Positions 8,114 through 20,610 of a stretch of 64,000 nt of DNA are shown piece by piece (within the stretch, counting starts at the first letter, position 1; each line of letters opens with the position of its first letter). Under the pieces are notes generated by a model. It worked only from the letters and a program-made list of their open reading frames with translations, ran no database searches and had not been told where the DNA came from. The stretch comes from Cornus controversa (Eukaryota > Streptophyta > Magnoliopsida > Cornales > Cornaceae). The DNA lies in assembly GCA_026545225.1 (NCBI GenBank), contig CM048849.1:42308336-42372335 (forward strand). The letters are read 5' to 3'. Both the position numbers and the translations under genes were made by a program.

Positions 8114-11100
8114 CTACTTTGCGTTATCCATAATTATGACCTTTGGGACACCGAACCTGCATATGATTGACTTCCACACGAAACTGATGACGTTTCTTTC
8201 CCCTATTGTAGCTAGGGGCTCAGCCTCCACCCATTTAGTGAAGTAGTCAACTGCTACAATTGCGAATTTCGTCTGCCCCTTTCCCATGGGCAGAGGGCCA
8301 ACAAAATCCATTCCCCATTGGGCAAAAGGCCACGGGGCCATTATCGGTGTCAGCTCTTCTGGGGGCTGTTTTGGGATGTTGGCAAAGCGTTGACACTTTT
8401 CACACCTCTTGACAAAGTTCATGGCATCCTGCTGCATAGAAGGCCAATAGTACCCTTGCCTAACGGCCTTTTGAGCCAAGGACCTGCCTCCTGCATGGTT
8501 TCCACATTCCCCTTCATGGATTTCCCTCATGACATTCTGTGCTTCTTCTGTTGATACGCATCGTAGGTAGGGTAAGGAAACTCCTCTTTTGTAGAGGATT
8601 CCATCTATCAGGGCGTACCTAGCTGCCCTAACCCTTGTTCTGTGCGCTTCTGCTTTATCGGATGGTAATTCGCCACTGCTTATGTATTTGACTATTGGGT
8701 CCGCCCATTCCATGCCCTGTGTGACCTGGTTTACTTCACACGGTGTTGCTACTGTTATACTCGGGTGGTCCATGCGCTCCACAAGCACCCCCCCTTGGGC
8801 GGCCTCTTGCGCCGTAGCCAATCGAGCGAGAGCATCGGCATTGGAATTTTCACTGCGGGTGATCCGCACGATTGAAAACCTCTGGAAACGGGTAACAAGT
8901 TCTTGTACTTTTTGCAAGTAAGCTTTCATCCGTGATCCCTTTGCCTCGTATTCCAAACTGACTTGCCGGGCAATTAACTGGGAGTCGGTATGAGCTTTCA
9001 GTTGTCTAACCTTTAGGACATCAGCTAGCTTTAATCCCGCGATTAAAGCTTCATATTCAGCTTCATTGTTTGTTGCTTTGAATCCAAATTGCAGGGCATA
9101 TTTGAATGTTTCTCCTGCTGGGGACCTAATTAGTATCCCTGCTCCGCTGGCTTGGGTGTTAGATGACCCATCGACAAACAACTGCCATGCACACCCAGGG
9201 TCCATTAGGTCTTCCCCTTTTTGGTGGACTGCATCTCCTGCTTCTTCTTGCTGAACCTGCTCATGAACCTGCTCATCTTCCCGGGGGTATGTAAACTCTG
9301 CTATGAAATCTGCCAGCACTTGGCCTTTGACTGCTGTCCTTGGCTTGTATCGGATGTCGAATTCTCCGAGCTCCATTGACCACTTCACAAGTCGCCCCGA
9401 GGTTTTGGGTTTGAAGAGGACCTGCCGGAGTGGTTGATCTGTTAGCACTACAATGGTGTGTGCTTGGAAATATGGCCTGAGTTTCCTGGCTGTAGTGACC
9501 AAGGCAAACGCCAATTTCTCGATGGAGGGATACCTTTCTTCTGCCCCCCGGAGAACTCTGCTGGTATAATAAACTGGCTTTTGCACTCTTTCTTCTTCCC
9601 GCATCAGCGCGGAACTGACTGCTGCAGGGGAGACAGCCAAGTACAAGTACAACTTCTCTCCTATGCGCGCACATGACAGAAGTGGGGGTGAGCTGAGGTA
9701 CTGCTTCAGCTCATTCAAGGCCTGCTCACATTCTGGAGTCCACTCAAAGGCCCGTTTGAGGACTTGAAAGAACGGGAGACACCTGTCTGTAGCGCGGGAA
9801 ATCAATCGGCTCAGCGCTGCTACTTTACCCGTCAACCTTTGAACTTCTTTAATGGTCTTGGGCGATCTCGTATCCAGGATGGCTTGTACCTTCTGAGGGT
9901 TGGCCTCTATTCCCCTCTTGCTGACTAGATAGCCCAAAAACTTTTCGGAAGATACTCCAAATGCACACTTACTTGGATTGAGCTTCATCCTGTACTTTCG
10001 AAGGACTTTAAAGGCTTCTTGTAAATCAACCAAGTGGTTGACAGCCTCTTGACTTTTGACCAACATATCATCGACATACACCTCCATATTTCTGCCAATC
10101 TGCTCCTTGAACATTCTATTTACTAGCCTTTGATAGGTTGCACCGGTATTTTTTAGGCTGAATGGCATTACCGTGTAGCAGTACAATCCTCTCTCTGTTA
10201 TAAAGGATGTCCTCTCTTGGTCTGCCGGCCACATCGGAATTTGATTATATCCTGAGTAGGCATCCATGAAGCTGAGCCGTTCATATCCTGTCGTCCCTTC
10301 TACAAGCATGTCAATCCAGGGGAGGGGGAAGCTGTCTTTCGGACAGGCTTTGTTTAGGTCGGTAAAGTCGACACACATACGCCATTTCCCATTGGATTTT
10401 TTAACCAGTACTATGTTTGCCAACCAGTCTGGATAATTAGTTTTCCGCACAAAGTCGGCCTTCAACAACTTCTCCACCTCCTCGGAAATTGCTGCGTTTC
10501 TTTCTGGGGCGAAGATTCTCCGCTTTTGTCTCACTGGCTTGGCGATGGGGTCGATATTCAGTCGATGCACGGCAATGGTCGGATCGATCCCCGGCATATC
10601 CTCGTGGGACCATGCGAATACATCCTCGTTCGCTCTGAGGAATCGCACCATCTCCTCTCGAGAGGTGGGTGAGAGTGATGATCCCAGGCTCACTTTCTTT
10701 TCTGTGCCTTGTTCGTTTAAGTTGATCTCAATTAACTCTTCCATTGGCTCTGCGCGAAGGACCTCTTCTTTCTCCTCTATCTCTTGTCCCTCAATGTTTA
10801 GGGTCTCTGTCATCTTCCTCTCCCTCAGGGAGGTGGCATAACATTCTCTGGTCGTGATCTGATCTCCTCTTAGTTCTCCAACACCATGCTCCGTGGGGAA
10901 TCGAACGAGGAGATGGTAGGTGGAGGTCACAGCTCTCATAGCATTCAACGTGGCCCTTCCCAAGATGACATTATATGTGGTTGGGCAATCCACCACAAAG
11001 AAAGTCACCATCTTGGTGACTTGTCTGGGACTTGAACCAGCTGTAACCGAAAGGTCAATTGTGCCCAAAGGAAGGAGTTTCTCTCCGGAGAAACCCACAA

Positions 11101-12922
11101 GCGGCGACTGAGTGGTCTTGAGTTTTTTTCTTCCAATCTTCATTTGATCAAATGCATCTACAAAGAGGATATCTGCGGAGCTGCCGTTGTCAATCAACAC
11201 CCGCCTAATTGTGAAGTTGGCGATGATCAATGTAACGACGAGGGCATCATCGTGAGGTTGCTGAACTCTCTTTGCGTCATCCTCTGAAAAAGTTATGACC
11301 TGGTCATTTAACCGAGGGCACTTGGTGGGAGATTGGCTCACCTCACTGACTTCAGAGAAATTTCTGACTTTCCTAGCATGTGCTTTGCGAGTAGCGTTAG
11401 ACTCCCCGCCCCCCGCGACTCCTCCGGAGATGACCCTGATTTCCCCTATTGGAGGGTTCTTGCGAGCCGTACCTTCATTTGCATCCTGCGCATGACTCTG
11501 TGCTCTCTGCCCCCCGCCGGCCACAAACCTTCGCAGTTGGCCCCTTTGAATTAAACTCTCAATCTGCCTTTTCAAATCCACGCATTCATTGGTATCGTGG
11601 CCATGATCACGATGGAACCTACAGTACTTGTCACGAGATCTCCTGGCCGGATCGGTTCTCAACTTTGGAGGCCACGACACAGCCGGGTCATCTTGGATGT
11701 GGATGAGGATTTGGCTTATAGGAGTGTTCAACGGGGTGAAACTGAACCCCCTTTCACGGTGCACGGTCCTATCATTTTGTTCCTGTGTTACCCTGCTATA
11801 CTTGGGGTTTCGTTCCTCTTTGCTAGGTTGTCCTCCCCTCTTCCTGTCCGCCTTTTTGTCGCCATCACCCTTTTCCCTCCGAGCATCCAGGGCATCCTCG
11901 GCATTCATGTATTTCTGGGCTTTCACAAGTAATTCGGACATGCTTTCAGGGGGATGCTTAGAGACAGAGTATAAGAACTTAGAGGGCAGTAGCCCTCCCA
12001 TGAATGCTGTAACGGCCACCTTGTCATCCAAGGCATCCACTTGTAACATTTCTCTGTTAAATCGATTGATATAGTCCCGCAACGATTCTCCTCTGGTTTG
12101 CCTTACATTCAGGAGATAGGTAGCGGGTTTCCTATGCCTCCGGGCAGCAATGAAATTGCCCACAAACAGTTGGCTCAGCTCGTTGAAGGAGCGAATAGTG
12201 GATGGCTTTAAACTATTGAACCAAGATCTGGCGGAGCCCTTCAACGTAGTGGGAAAGGCTCTGCACATTATCTCGTCGGGTATCGCCTGAAGATGCATTA
12301 AGGCCTTGTAAGTTTCTAGGTGATCCAGCGGGTCCTTAGTCCCGTCAAAGCTTTCCACTGTTGGCATTTTGAACCTGGGGGGCAGGGGACAATTCATTAC
12401 CCCTGCGGAGAAAGGGAGGTTGGTCTGCTGGACCAAATCCTCTATCGTGGCAGGGCCTTTCCCTCTTATGGCGTGGGCCATGCTTTCTACCCTGGCTCTT
12501 AGGTCCTGTATCTCCATATCGTGGTAAGCAAGGGATGCCGAATCCCCGTGGGGTTGGCTCCTCTCAGGAGGGACCAGACGGCTCTGATTCCCCCCACCTC
12601 TCACGTGACTCTGAGCCACATCCTCCATTGGTACTTCGTTTTCTCTCCGAACGCCATCCTCCTCGGGATCAATAGTCCTCCCGTAACTTGGTGACAGCAT
12701 CGGCGCCACAGGGGGGAGGCGTTGCAGGATCGTCGCATTTTGCTGGAGCAATTGGACCAGACTTTGATTTAAGTTCTGGACTTGATGCTCCAACGCTGCG
12801 ACGCGCCCCGGTCGTTTGGGACTCCGGGGTGTGTCCCCAGGAAGTCCGTCTGTCCAGGGGGCTGCATACCTCCGGGTCCTGCGGGCGGATTGGCTGTCGG
12901 GTCCTGTATGTTTAGAGGGTCA
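8114..12922 (-). pseudogene. Tat gag-pol polyprotein, cut by one TAG in integrase
   Basis: The frame is open from a TGA at 12920-12922 to the TAG at 8114-8116. Numbering residues from 12793, the gag domain is about 140-300. The zinc knuckle (CRFHRDHGHDTNEC) is 391-404. The protease has DNGSS at 535-539 where DTGSS is usual. Reverse transcriptase has FMDAYSGYN (842-850) and YVDD (906-909), and the first RNase H is about 1045-1165. A second, archaeal-type RNase H is 1203-1328, with the acids in FVDGSS, NNEAEYEAL, HTDSQ and NADALA. The integrase zinc finger (His and Cys residues) spans 1426-1467. Integrase Asp residues are D1496 and D1556, and the stop follows three codons later. There is no ATG between 12922 and the gag domain, so the natural start is in another frame upstream. 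Confidence 0.93.
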
Positions 12923-13050
12923 GTCCTGATTGGAAGATCTTGCTCGACCGGGGGGTCGCCTTGGCCAGGTAGGTCACGTACCAGAGGATCCTGGCCAACA
13001 GGGGGATCCTGTATGGCCGTGGTCTCCAATCCAGATCTAAGGTGCATCAT
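12769..13050 (-). pseudogene. Probable original gag N-terminus, out of frame with gag-pol
   Basis: An ATG at 13048-13050, 65 bases inside the 5' LTR, opens a frame of 93 codons. It starts MMHLRSGLET and is rich in Asp, Pro and Gln repeats (QDP, VGQD). It ends GASQRWSIKSRT at 12769. It overlaps the gag-pol frame, shifted by two. This position, just after the primer site, is where gag should begin. A small indel between about 12800 and 12920 probably separated the two parts. Programmed frameshifting is the alternative. Confidence 0.55.
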
Positions 13051-13094
13051 GCTTTGTGTATGGTTCAAATAGAACAGTCAGGTTTTGTGTTCTA

Positions 13095-13114
13095 TTCCCA
13101 CAGACGGCGCCAAC
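13095..13114 (-). other. Primer binding site of the Tat element
   Basis: Directly inside the 5' LTR, the minus strand reads GTTGGCGCCGTCTGTGGGAA. The TGGCGCCGT core is typical of plant Gypsy elements primed by tRNA-Asp-like 3' ends. This fixes element orientation as minus. Confidence 0.75.
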
Positions 13115-13457
13115 TGATGAAGCAAAAAATCCACCCGAGCTGGTTGAGCGCCAACCTGTAAAAAGACAAGAGAAGAGTAATCGAAAGGGCACCGGCACGG
13201 TACCGGCCGACTACGCTCCGACGATCAAGTCAGGAATCGGAAAAACCCAAGTAGTAAGGGAATTCTGCGGGTAGCAATTGCGTACCTGGTATACAAGCAT
13301 GTCTCAGTATTTATAGCGGTCAAGTGAGGCTACATCCTAGTAGGAGACTGGCTTTTGGAGACAGAGAAGTCCTCTTAACGTAGACTTCTTATCCACGTCA
13401 GCTTTGAACTCAACTTCCACGCAGTACGTTTCATAATTGGACTCAAATACTCTATCA
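13115..13457 (-). repeat. 5' LTR of the Tat element (343 bp)
   Basis: This matches 4608-4950 with four differences (TTC/TCC near the first end, CTC/CTT, CTC/CTT, and GCATT/GCAGT), about 98.8% identity. The target duplication ATTTT follows at 13458-13462. Confidence 0.95.
13308..13316 (-). promoter_or_regulatory. TATA box in the Tat 5' LTR
   Basis: The minus strand reads CTATAAATA in the middle of the LTR, the expected position for the U3/R promoter. It would drive the gag-pol transcript. Confidence 0.6.
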
Positions 13458-13462
13458 ATTTT

Positions 13463-14520
13463 ATTTTATGTATATATATATATTTTTTTTCGCACTGAAA
13501 TTGCCTTTCTGGAGTTCTCTTGCAACAAAAGAACAATGACTTATGGATTCTATCAATAAATCATTAAAGTTTTTAAGTGAGGGTGAAAGCTCAGTCACAC
13601 AGAACAGGAGCGAGAGTGTGAAAACTGCAAATTCAATGTCAGACAATGATATCGAGAGGGTGGCAGAACGAGAGCGTGCGTGGAATGTGAGAGCGGGAAC
13701 ATATTCAAAACACAAGAGCGACGTTTACTTAAAAGAATTATATAACTTAAGTAAAAGATATAGTATGGTTTTATACAATTCTTTGTCCTTGTCTAATTAA
13801 AAATAACGCAAATTCTTGTCACACCAAGGCCAGCCCGAAATACATTACCTCTACAAAAAATATAAAAAATCAACATTAGACGTTTTCATTCAACTTGTCT
13901 GAAAGAAAGAAAAAAAAAATACCGTGATAAAGCAATCGGATTCAGCAATTTCCAAATAAAGTGTTGTGAGAGAGGTTGATGATGCCATCTCTCTCAAAAC
14001 GCTCTATTCAAAAACTACCGAATGTTGAGGATGTCATATCTCTCACAACGCTCTCTATTCAAAAACTACCAAATGTTGAGGAACTATCATTTTTCCAAAA
14101 GGAAGCATCACCATAAATTTGTGGTATGAACAATACGTCCAATACAAGTCATTATCTTTTGCTGGCCAACAATACAAACATGGCATGAAGATATTGGGTT
14201 TGTACAAGAGATAGAAAGATAAAATCAGAACTAGTCTAATGTATTGGCTTATCTATATATATATATAAAAGTTGTCAATTTTCAACTCTCTTAATTCCCA
14301 CTTTAAGTAGAGGGTACGAGTGAGTTGTCAGTATTCAAATTTGGAGCCAGGAAATTCGCGCACTGAGATTATATAAAAAGAAAGTGATGCTATGCTCACT
14401 AGTCAAAGGCTCACTTTGTAAGGATATAATTTTTTTTCTTAAAATTAAAAAAAATAATTATCTTGTATAATTTGTTTTTGATTATTAGTTTCGTGGAAAT
14501 ATACGAGCATGTTTACCTTA
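13463..14520. repeat. Segmental duplication copy A, right part
   Basis: After the Tat element, homology to copy B resumes at about 14175 (CATGGCATGAAG, GGGTTTGTACAAGAGATAGAAAG) and continues to about 14520, matching 57055-57495. The block from 14320 to 14395 (GAGTTGTCAGTATTCAA, GATTATATAAAAAGAAAGTG) is nearly the same in both. Bases 13463-14170 have no counterpart in copy B and contain a two-unit repeat with ATGTTGAGGA at about 13985-14085. No gene was recognised. Confidence 0.75.
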
Positions 14521-14550
14521 AAACAGTTAGTCGATTACATGACACTCTTA

Positions 14551-14759
14551 GGGTCTGTTTGGTTCATGATTTGCTTTTGGTGTTTTTGTTGCAGACTCGC
14601 TACAGTACTCAATTTGAGCCCCAAAGCATGTTTGGTGAGGCTTGTTATGTTTTGTATAGTAATATAACAAATTGGTATTTTTACATGTTTTTGTACTGTA
14701 GCGGAGCTAACAGCTCAAAACATTTGGGCCAAAATGATTGTAGAGCAAACAAACGGCCC
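14551..14759. mobile_element. MITE, PIF/Harbinger (Tourist-like) type
   Basis: About 209 bp starting GGGTCTGTTTGGTT and ending CAAACAAACGGCCC, which are imperfect inverted repeats. It is preceded by TTA and followed by AAA, close to the TTA/TAA preference of this group. It is absent from duplicate copy B. The interior is non-coding. Confidence 0.7.
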
Positions 14760-17700
14760 AAAATTTTGCAACAGGTATATAGGCATTTTAGGTCATTTTT
14801 TGTGTCTTCTTTCTCTCTCCTCTGTGAAGCCGATTTGAAGGAAATTGTGGAGCGATTCTGAAACCCAAGTTGGTTGTTAATATCTGGTACTGCTGTGGAA
14901 GACAACACTTAAAAATTAACGTCTTTGGACCCTCCCTCTCTCACGCAAACCCTCTCTTTCACGTAGACCCTCTCTCATGTGACAGACCACATACAGATTG
15001 GCGACAACACCGGCAACCAATCGATTGACGATAGCATCAGCAACCGGTCGATCGGCAGCGACGACGACTTGGGTAAGTTTTCTCTTCTCAAATCTGAAAT
15101 TTTTTCTCTCTCATCCTCATCTATCTTTCTCTCTCCTCTCATCAGTAAATGTTTCTTTCTCTCTCATTCTCAAATCAATTTGGTTTCTCATGTATCTATG
15201 CATGATTTAACTCCGGATTATATTTTTGCAAATTCTTTTTTTATCTATGGGTTTCATTATTCTCAACTTATGATGAAAGACATTTTCCTTTTACTTCATG
15301 CTTGACAAATTGCTTAGAAGAGCTAGTATAGAAGAATTTTGAGGCTTAGGGTTTAAATTCATTCCCAGAAGTGAGTAATTTTGGCAGTCCTTCAACTTGT
15401 ATGCTTTAGTTTTCCATTTTATCTGATTTCTTTATATATTCGCAAGTATCTCGTAAAGTTTAGGAGTTGAAAACCAAAGATCAATGACCTTGTAGCTTGT
15501 ACAGATAATGTCTTATAGTTTGTCCCTGCTGCAAAATTGTACAGATAGTTGTGCTTGCTGATTTAACCCTTGAAATATTTGATTGTATTGTACATATTTG
15601 ATATCTTTGTTATACTTTACTTTATTTTTTGGTGAGAAAGAAAGAAAGTGTTTGTATTGAAATGTAATTGATGACAACTGAAGTTCTAGTTTTGATAAAA
15701 TATCAATTAAAAAGGACTTGGTTTGTTCAAAACATAATTTTACCACCTTGTTTTATGTTAGACCACCTTAATAAGCTATGCTAGTTACTCATGATCATAG
15801 TAATGTTGTCAATGTCCTATGTTCTGTCAATCGGGATATGTCATATGCTCAACACTCACTTCTTATTGCATCTTGAGAGAGTGAAACAAATTTATGACTG
15901 TTTAATGACTTTGATCAGCTTGTCAAGAGTTAAAAAATCTCAAAATATCACCTATCAATAGGAAGATCCACTCTGGGAGAGTGAATGCTTGGCATAAGGG
16001 AATTGAAACCATTCTCGTGCAACTACCAATCTATGAGAGACAAATTTTGTTTCAAAATCAAACAATTTATACATAAATTAGACATGAACAATATTGTGAG
16101 AATTGTTTTAACTTTTAACAGGGATAAATGGGAGGAGCTCAAGCCAAATTATATGTGATTTAGACATTTGTATTTTTGGGACATATATATGTGATAATTT
16201 ATGGTGTTCCCTTTATATGGTTACTATTGTGTTCCCTTCATGTGAGTTGTGACCCAAAGGGTGTATTGAAGCTTATGAATATTGAAGGCTTGACCACTTA
16301 TCATGTAAAAATCCACTTACAAGTAATATTTAATACCTGTTGCCTTGATTTCTAAAATTGAAATTAGTTTGTATTCAGCTTTAATGGTGGTTCATGTATC
16401 TGTACCTTGCAAAAATATCGACTTGCCATATATATGCCACCAATTCGATCTTTTAGAAATATTGACTTGCCAAGTATATGTTAACATCAAGATGCAAAAC
16501 AAAGTTCATAATCCTTCGAGGCTTGTCCCCAGAGCATTAATTCCACCATGAGCCATGGGATATGAGAGTTTATTATTATATTAATATTTGATGAATTTGA
16601 ATGTCAAATATATTTTTTTGAATTTGAATACTATGAATGAAGCTTTGGGTGGTTATTGGAAGAAACATTTATGCAGGTGTGCTTATTGGTGGAATTGTAC
16701 AATATTTTTTTTTTTTGGAAATGGTTCTTCTTCAGCTTTATATCTGTAATTTTTTGGTTGTTTTCTGGATGAGATTTGAAGCCAACTTTTGTATTTTTAT
16801 GGAAAGTAACTTTAATAAAGTTAAAAAAATGTTTTGAATAAATTCTTTTTTTTTTTTTCATTCTTTTGTTTATTTTGTTATCTATGTTTTGTATTGTCTT
16901 GATTTCAAGTAGTAGGCTGAGCCCAAAATATCTAAAATAATAATTAATTGAGCAGCCAATTATATTATACATGAAACCATAATTATGAATCAGAAATTGC
17001 TTACCACCATTAGAGACACGTTTCCAAATTACCGAAACTCATAATATTTCCCTTTGGTGTTTACACTTGTGGGTCCAAGAAGTGAAAATACATAAAAGAA
17101 AAGAAAAAAGGTTGAGTTTTAATAGATTGATAAGAAACCATAGTAAACAATTTGATGAAACAACCATAAAGGCTATTGGTTGAACTTCCTTACAAGTATT
17201 ATATACTATATTGTTACTTCATGTCATCAATTTTCTATCATCAAAGGCTTACAAACAAATGTATGATATCTATCTTCAGGATGCACCATCTGACCTCCAC
17301 GTGATCTGTCTCGCAATGAGAAACGCAAAAAAGTATTATATAAATAATTAATTATAAAAATAAAATTTTAAAATGAAATAACAAATTAGAAACAGTCGGT
17401 ACCAAACATGTCTTTTGTTTTTGTTTCTTATATTTTTGGCAGCAGTTGAAGTTACCAAATATGTTTTCAGTGTTTTGTTTTCAAAATATTTGACATTACC
17501 AAACGTGTTTTGCATATTTCTGCTTCAATAATTTTCGCAACGAAATTTCGTTACCAAATATACTTTCGCTTTCAATTCAAAACTCCATACAACAAAAACA
17601 CTGTTTCTGAAATTTATCTAAAAATGAACATCTAAAATAAAACGCATACCAAACGGGACTTTACTGTCAACTTCATGCTCAACCTTTACATTGACTTAAT

Positions 17701-19588
17701 TCTATTTATTATCTTAAATTGTGTTTGCAGGGAGTACACTTTCTATGGATTGATAAATTTTCTCTGTTAATTTTTCTCTTCAAATATCTTCAATTTATCA
17801 TCCAATGATCTTGAATATGTCACGTAATCATTTGTTCAACTAATCATTATGCTTTGGTTACATACACAACTAACTACTATGTTCGTTCACAATGGTTGAA
17901 TGATAAGTCTGTCAAGAAGAGCATATTTACAATTTCAAATCAGATACAAATGACTTAAAGATAATTGAAATGATGCGAAAGATGAAGTAAAAATATGTAT
18001 CAAATTAGTCATCATTTGAATCATATCGTTCAAAACACAAAAGTTCACTACTTCATGAGAGGCAACACCATCAACCGTTGCATGCCTTTATTGAATTGGA
18101 TTAGATCTTAGGTCAAAGTCTGATTGATTTGAAAATTGAAATTGACTAGCTTGAATTGGATTCATAAGTTACTTTTAAGATTTGGATTCATAAGTTACTT
18201 TTAAGATTTTGGAGGGCATTGTTTTGCCGTAAAATCTCAAAATGTTATTGTCACTCAAAAAATAGTTTTCTAAAACTCGAAAAAAATTGTTTTGCAGAGT
18301 ACTATAAAAGACATTTTTATTAAAACATTTGTTTTTTTAACTGAGTTTTCAGTTTTCTCAACCAAACAGACTTTTGTATATTTTTTAATTTTCAGTACTC
18401 AGAAAATAAAAAATTGTTTTGAGAAATCTGAACCAAATAGACCCTTATACTCTTTTATTTATTTAATTATTTTATTTTTAGAAATTCAAGCAATTTGTAT
18501 AAATTTAAGTAATAATTACCTTGTCCCATTTAGTGGATTAACAAGCTTGAGAAAGCTTTACAAAAAAGAGAACAAGTCCAAAAATCACGAGGCCCAACAT
18601 AGTTGTGTATATTTTGGGCGGTCGAATACTTGTCCTGAAAAAACAGAAGGAGCCCAAGAGCATTTCAAGAGACCTTTGTATTCGGTTACCACGAAGAAAG
18701 TATGCGGTTTTTTTTTATTTCAACAACAAGGGCATAAGAAGTCATTCCAATAAAGAACATGTTTGGTTTAGTTTTTTTGAAATAAGTTCCAACCAATTCA
18801 AAACACAATTTCCGTTTTGAGAGAAGAATGTTATTTGAAAACATTTTTTTTTAACTGAGTTTTCATGAATGAGTTTTCACAAAACTATCAACCAAACAAT
18901 TTTTGTATTAATTTTTTTATTTTCAAAATTATTCTTAGAAAAATTAACCAAACAAGCCCTAATGATTTGAAACTATATAAAATTGCTAGACTATTGTGAT
19001 TGTCGCACCACAACCATCCAATATTGTGGGTCCCACAACAGTGTTGCCATGGGACGCTAGCATGACTAACTCTTCATATTTTCATCACAACAGTAACGCC
19101 ATACACTTTTTTTAGCAGAGTTGTCGTACAATTGTTGTCAATAAAAGCATTTATGATATTTTAGATGTTTGGTATTACATTTTATAAGATACTTTTACAA
19201 ATAAAGTATTTTTTAATTTGTAAGGCAATAATATTGTTTAAAACACTGTTATTAATAATTTTACAATAATGCCTTTTAATGGAGTGTTTGTAATATGAAA
19301 GGATAAAATTGTGATAGAATTTCCAATGTATGGAGTAAATGATGGTGATTGAGTTTCTCTCTCCTCCATCACCATGTCAGACCCATTGCCGAACCCCATG
19401 TCTGACTAAGTTCCACCACCAACAACCAACAACTCCATTATTGGAAACCATCACTGTCAAGTATAGACCCACTGCCAAAACTCCATTCCGGCCACCACGA
19501 AGCTCAATTCCAATGCCGGGTGATCTTCTCCGTTGAGCACCGCCGCGAGAACCCATCGCAATCACCATCACCAACCAATACTGGGTCT

Positions 19589-19596
<8 letters not shown>
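14760..19596. other. Intergenic region, no gene recognised
   Basis: This is AT-rich with scattered short frames. Around 14940-15080 there is a C/T-rich leader followed by a short frame ending in a donor-like GACTTGGGTAAGTTTTC, possibly an exon relic. Around 17390-17660 repeated (T)TACCAAA words and a closing TACCAAACGGGAC suggest an old MITE. Around 18300-18960, ACCAAACAGACTTTT and CAACCAAACAA words are similar decayed ends. None has clear borders. Confidence 0.35.
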
Positions 19597-19639
<43 letters not shown>

Positions 19640-19640
19640 T
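19597..19640. repeat. (TC)n(TA)n microsatellite
   Basis: A TC run passes directly into a TA run. It marks the left edge of a dispersed repeat also found at 60703 onward, where only the TA part is present. Confidence 0.85.
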
Positions 19641-19870
19641 ACATTTAAGGTTAGTGTTTGAATTTTCCTCTCAAAAAAATTCATAATCTAACGGTCAAAA
19701 ATGCTTAAAAACTCATCTGACGATTCAAAATATCTATGTCTATCTATGGTCTAAAATTACTCTCTCTATCTTCAATCAACGGTCACGATTTACTCCCACC
19801 TAAATTCAAATTTAAACCTTCACCCACCTAATTCAAATTTAAACTTTTACCTACACTCCCACCCACTCAT
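19636..19870. repeat. Dispersed repeat copy 1 (copy 2 at 60735-60960)
   Basis: Both copies start ATTACATTT after a TA microsatellite and share TTCAAAATATCTATG, TCTAAAATTACTCTC and AATCAA(C/T)GGTCAC at matching spacing. Similarity by eye is about 80% over 230 bp. The elements differ farther right. No terminal repeats or coding capacity could be assigned. Confidence 0.6.
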
Positions 19871-20382
19871 TTCTTTTCTTTCTTTTCTCTTTTCTCTCAT
19901 CTCAAACTTACTACTTCCACCACTATCAACTTCATTAAATATCCATTTCCACCATGAGCAACCCGAAGCCACCATTTCTGGCCAGCAATGGAGCTGCAAT
20001 GCAAGAACCATAACCGAAGCTTCTTTACCACCATTGAAGAAGTCACATACGCCAACAAAAGACCCATTGTCACTGCCGGGCCACCGTTGGAGTAGCTTCT
20101 GCTCCTTATATAGACCAAACCGAAAGCTCCATTGAATTATGCTCAAGCTCAACTGTGAGCCACCACCTTCCACCCAAGATTGGACCACCTACTGCCGGTT
20201 ACCACGGAAACATAAGACCCATGAATCACCACCAACCAATCCACCAGCCGAAGTCCACTGCCATCATCTCCACCATCATCAACTCCATTCTTCACTATGG
20301 CCATGCCAATCACCACCACCACCAACTTCGGTCATTTTCGCCGATTACCCACAACTACTTCACCATGTCTGTCTTCAGTGTA

Positions 20383-20601
20383 CACATATATATAGTTATC
20401 TGAAATGATCTCTCTCCTATTGAAAGTTAGTTGCTCAAATCTATATGCAAATAGATATATAGATGAAAAAATTATTAATATCATTAAATTTTAATTTTTG
20501 TGTATGCATATATATAGTCACCTGAAATGATCTCTCTCCTATTGAAAGTTTGTTGTTAAAATCTATATGCAAATAGACATATAAATGGAAAAATTATTGA
20601 T
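20383..20601. repeat. Direct repeat pair of about 95 bp
   Basis: The block CTGAAATGATCTCTCTCC...ATGCAAATAGA occurs at about 20400-20470 and again at 20522-20590, with flanking similarity. It lies inside the repeat-rich segment that also carries the phosphoglycerate kinase fragment. Confidence 0.75.
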
Positions 20602-20610
20602 ATCATCTGG

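Larger units (their letters stand above)
4608..13457 (-). mobile_element. Ty3/Gypsy LTR retrotransposon, Tat-type lineage, nearly complete
   Basis: The 8,850-bp element is read on the minus strand. Two 343-bp LTRs start TG and end CA, and are flanked by the 5-bp duplication ATTTT (4603-4607 and 13458-13462). The order along the minus strand is 5' LTR, primer site, gag, protease, reverse transcriptase, RNase H, a second archaeal-type RNase H, integrase, a non-coding tail with a 91-bp minisatellite, an opposite-strand gene, polypurine tract and 3' LTR. Two RNase H domains and an extra ORF between pol and the 3' LTR are known hallmarks of the Tat clade. The LTRs differ at 4 of 343 sites, so the insertion is young. 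Coding damage is one in-frame TAG in integrase and an apparent frame break near the gag start, so it is probably not autonomous now. Confidence 0.93.

Noticed and set aside
9066..12074. Several plus-strand open frames opposite Tat gag-pol
   Set aside because: They are shadows of the minus-strand coding sequence and show no domains.
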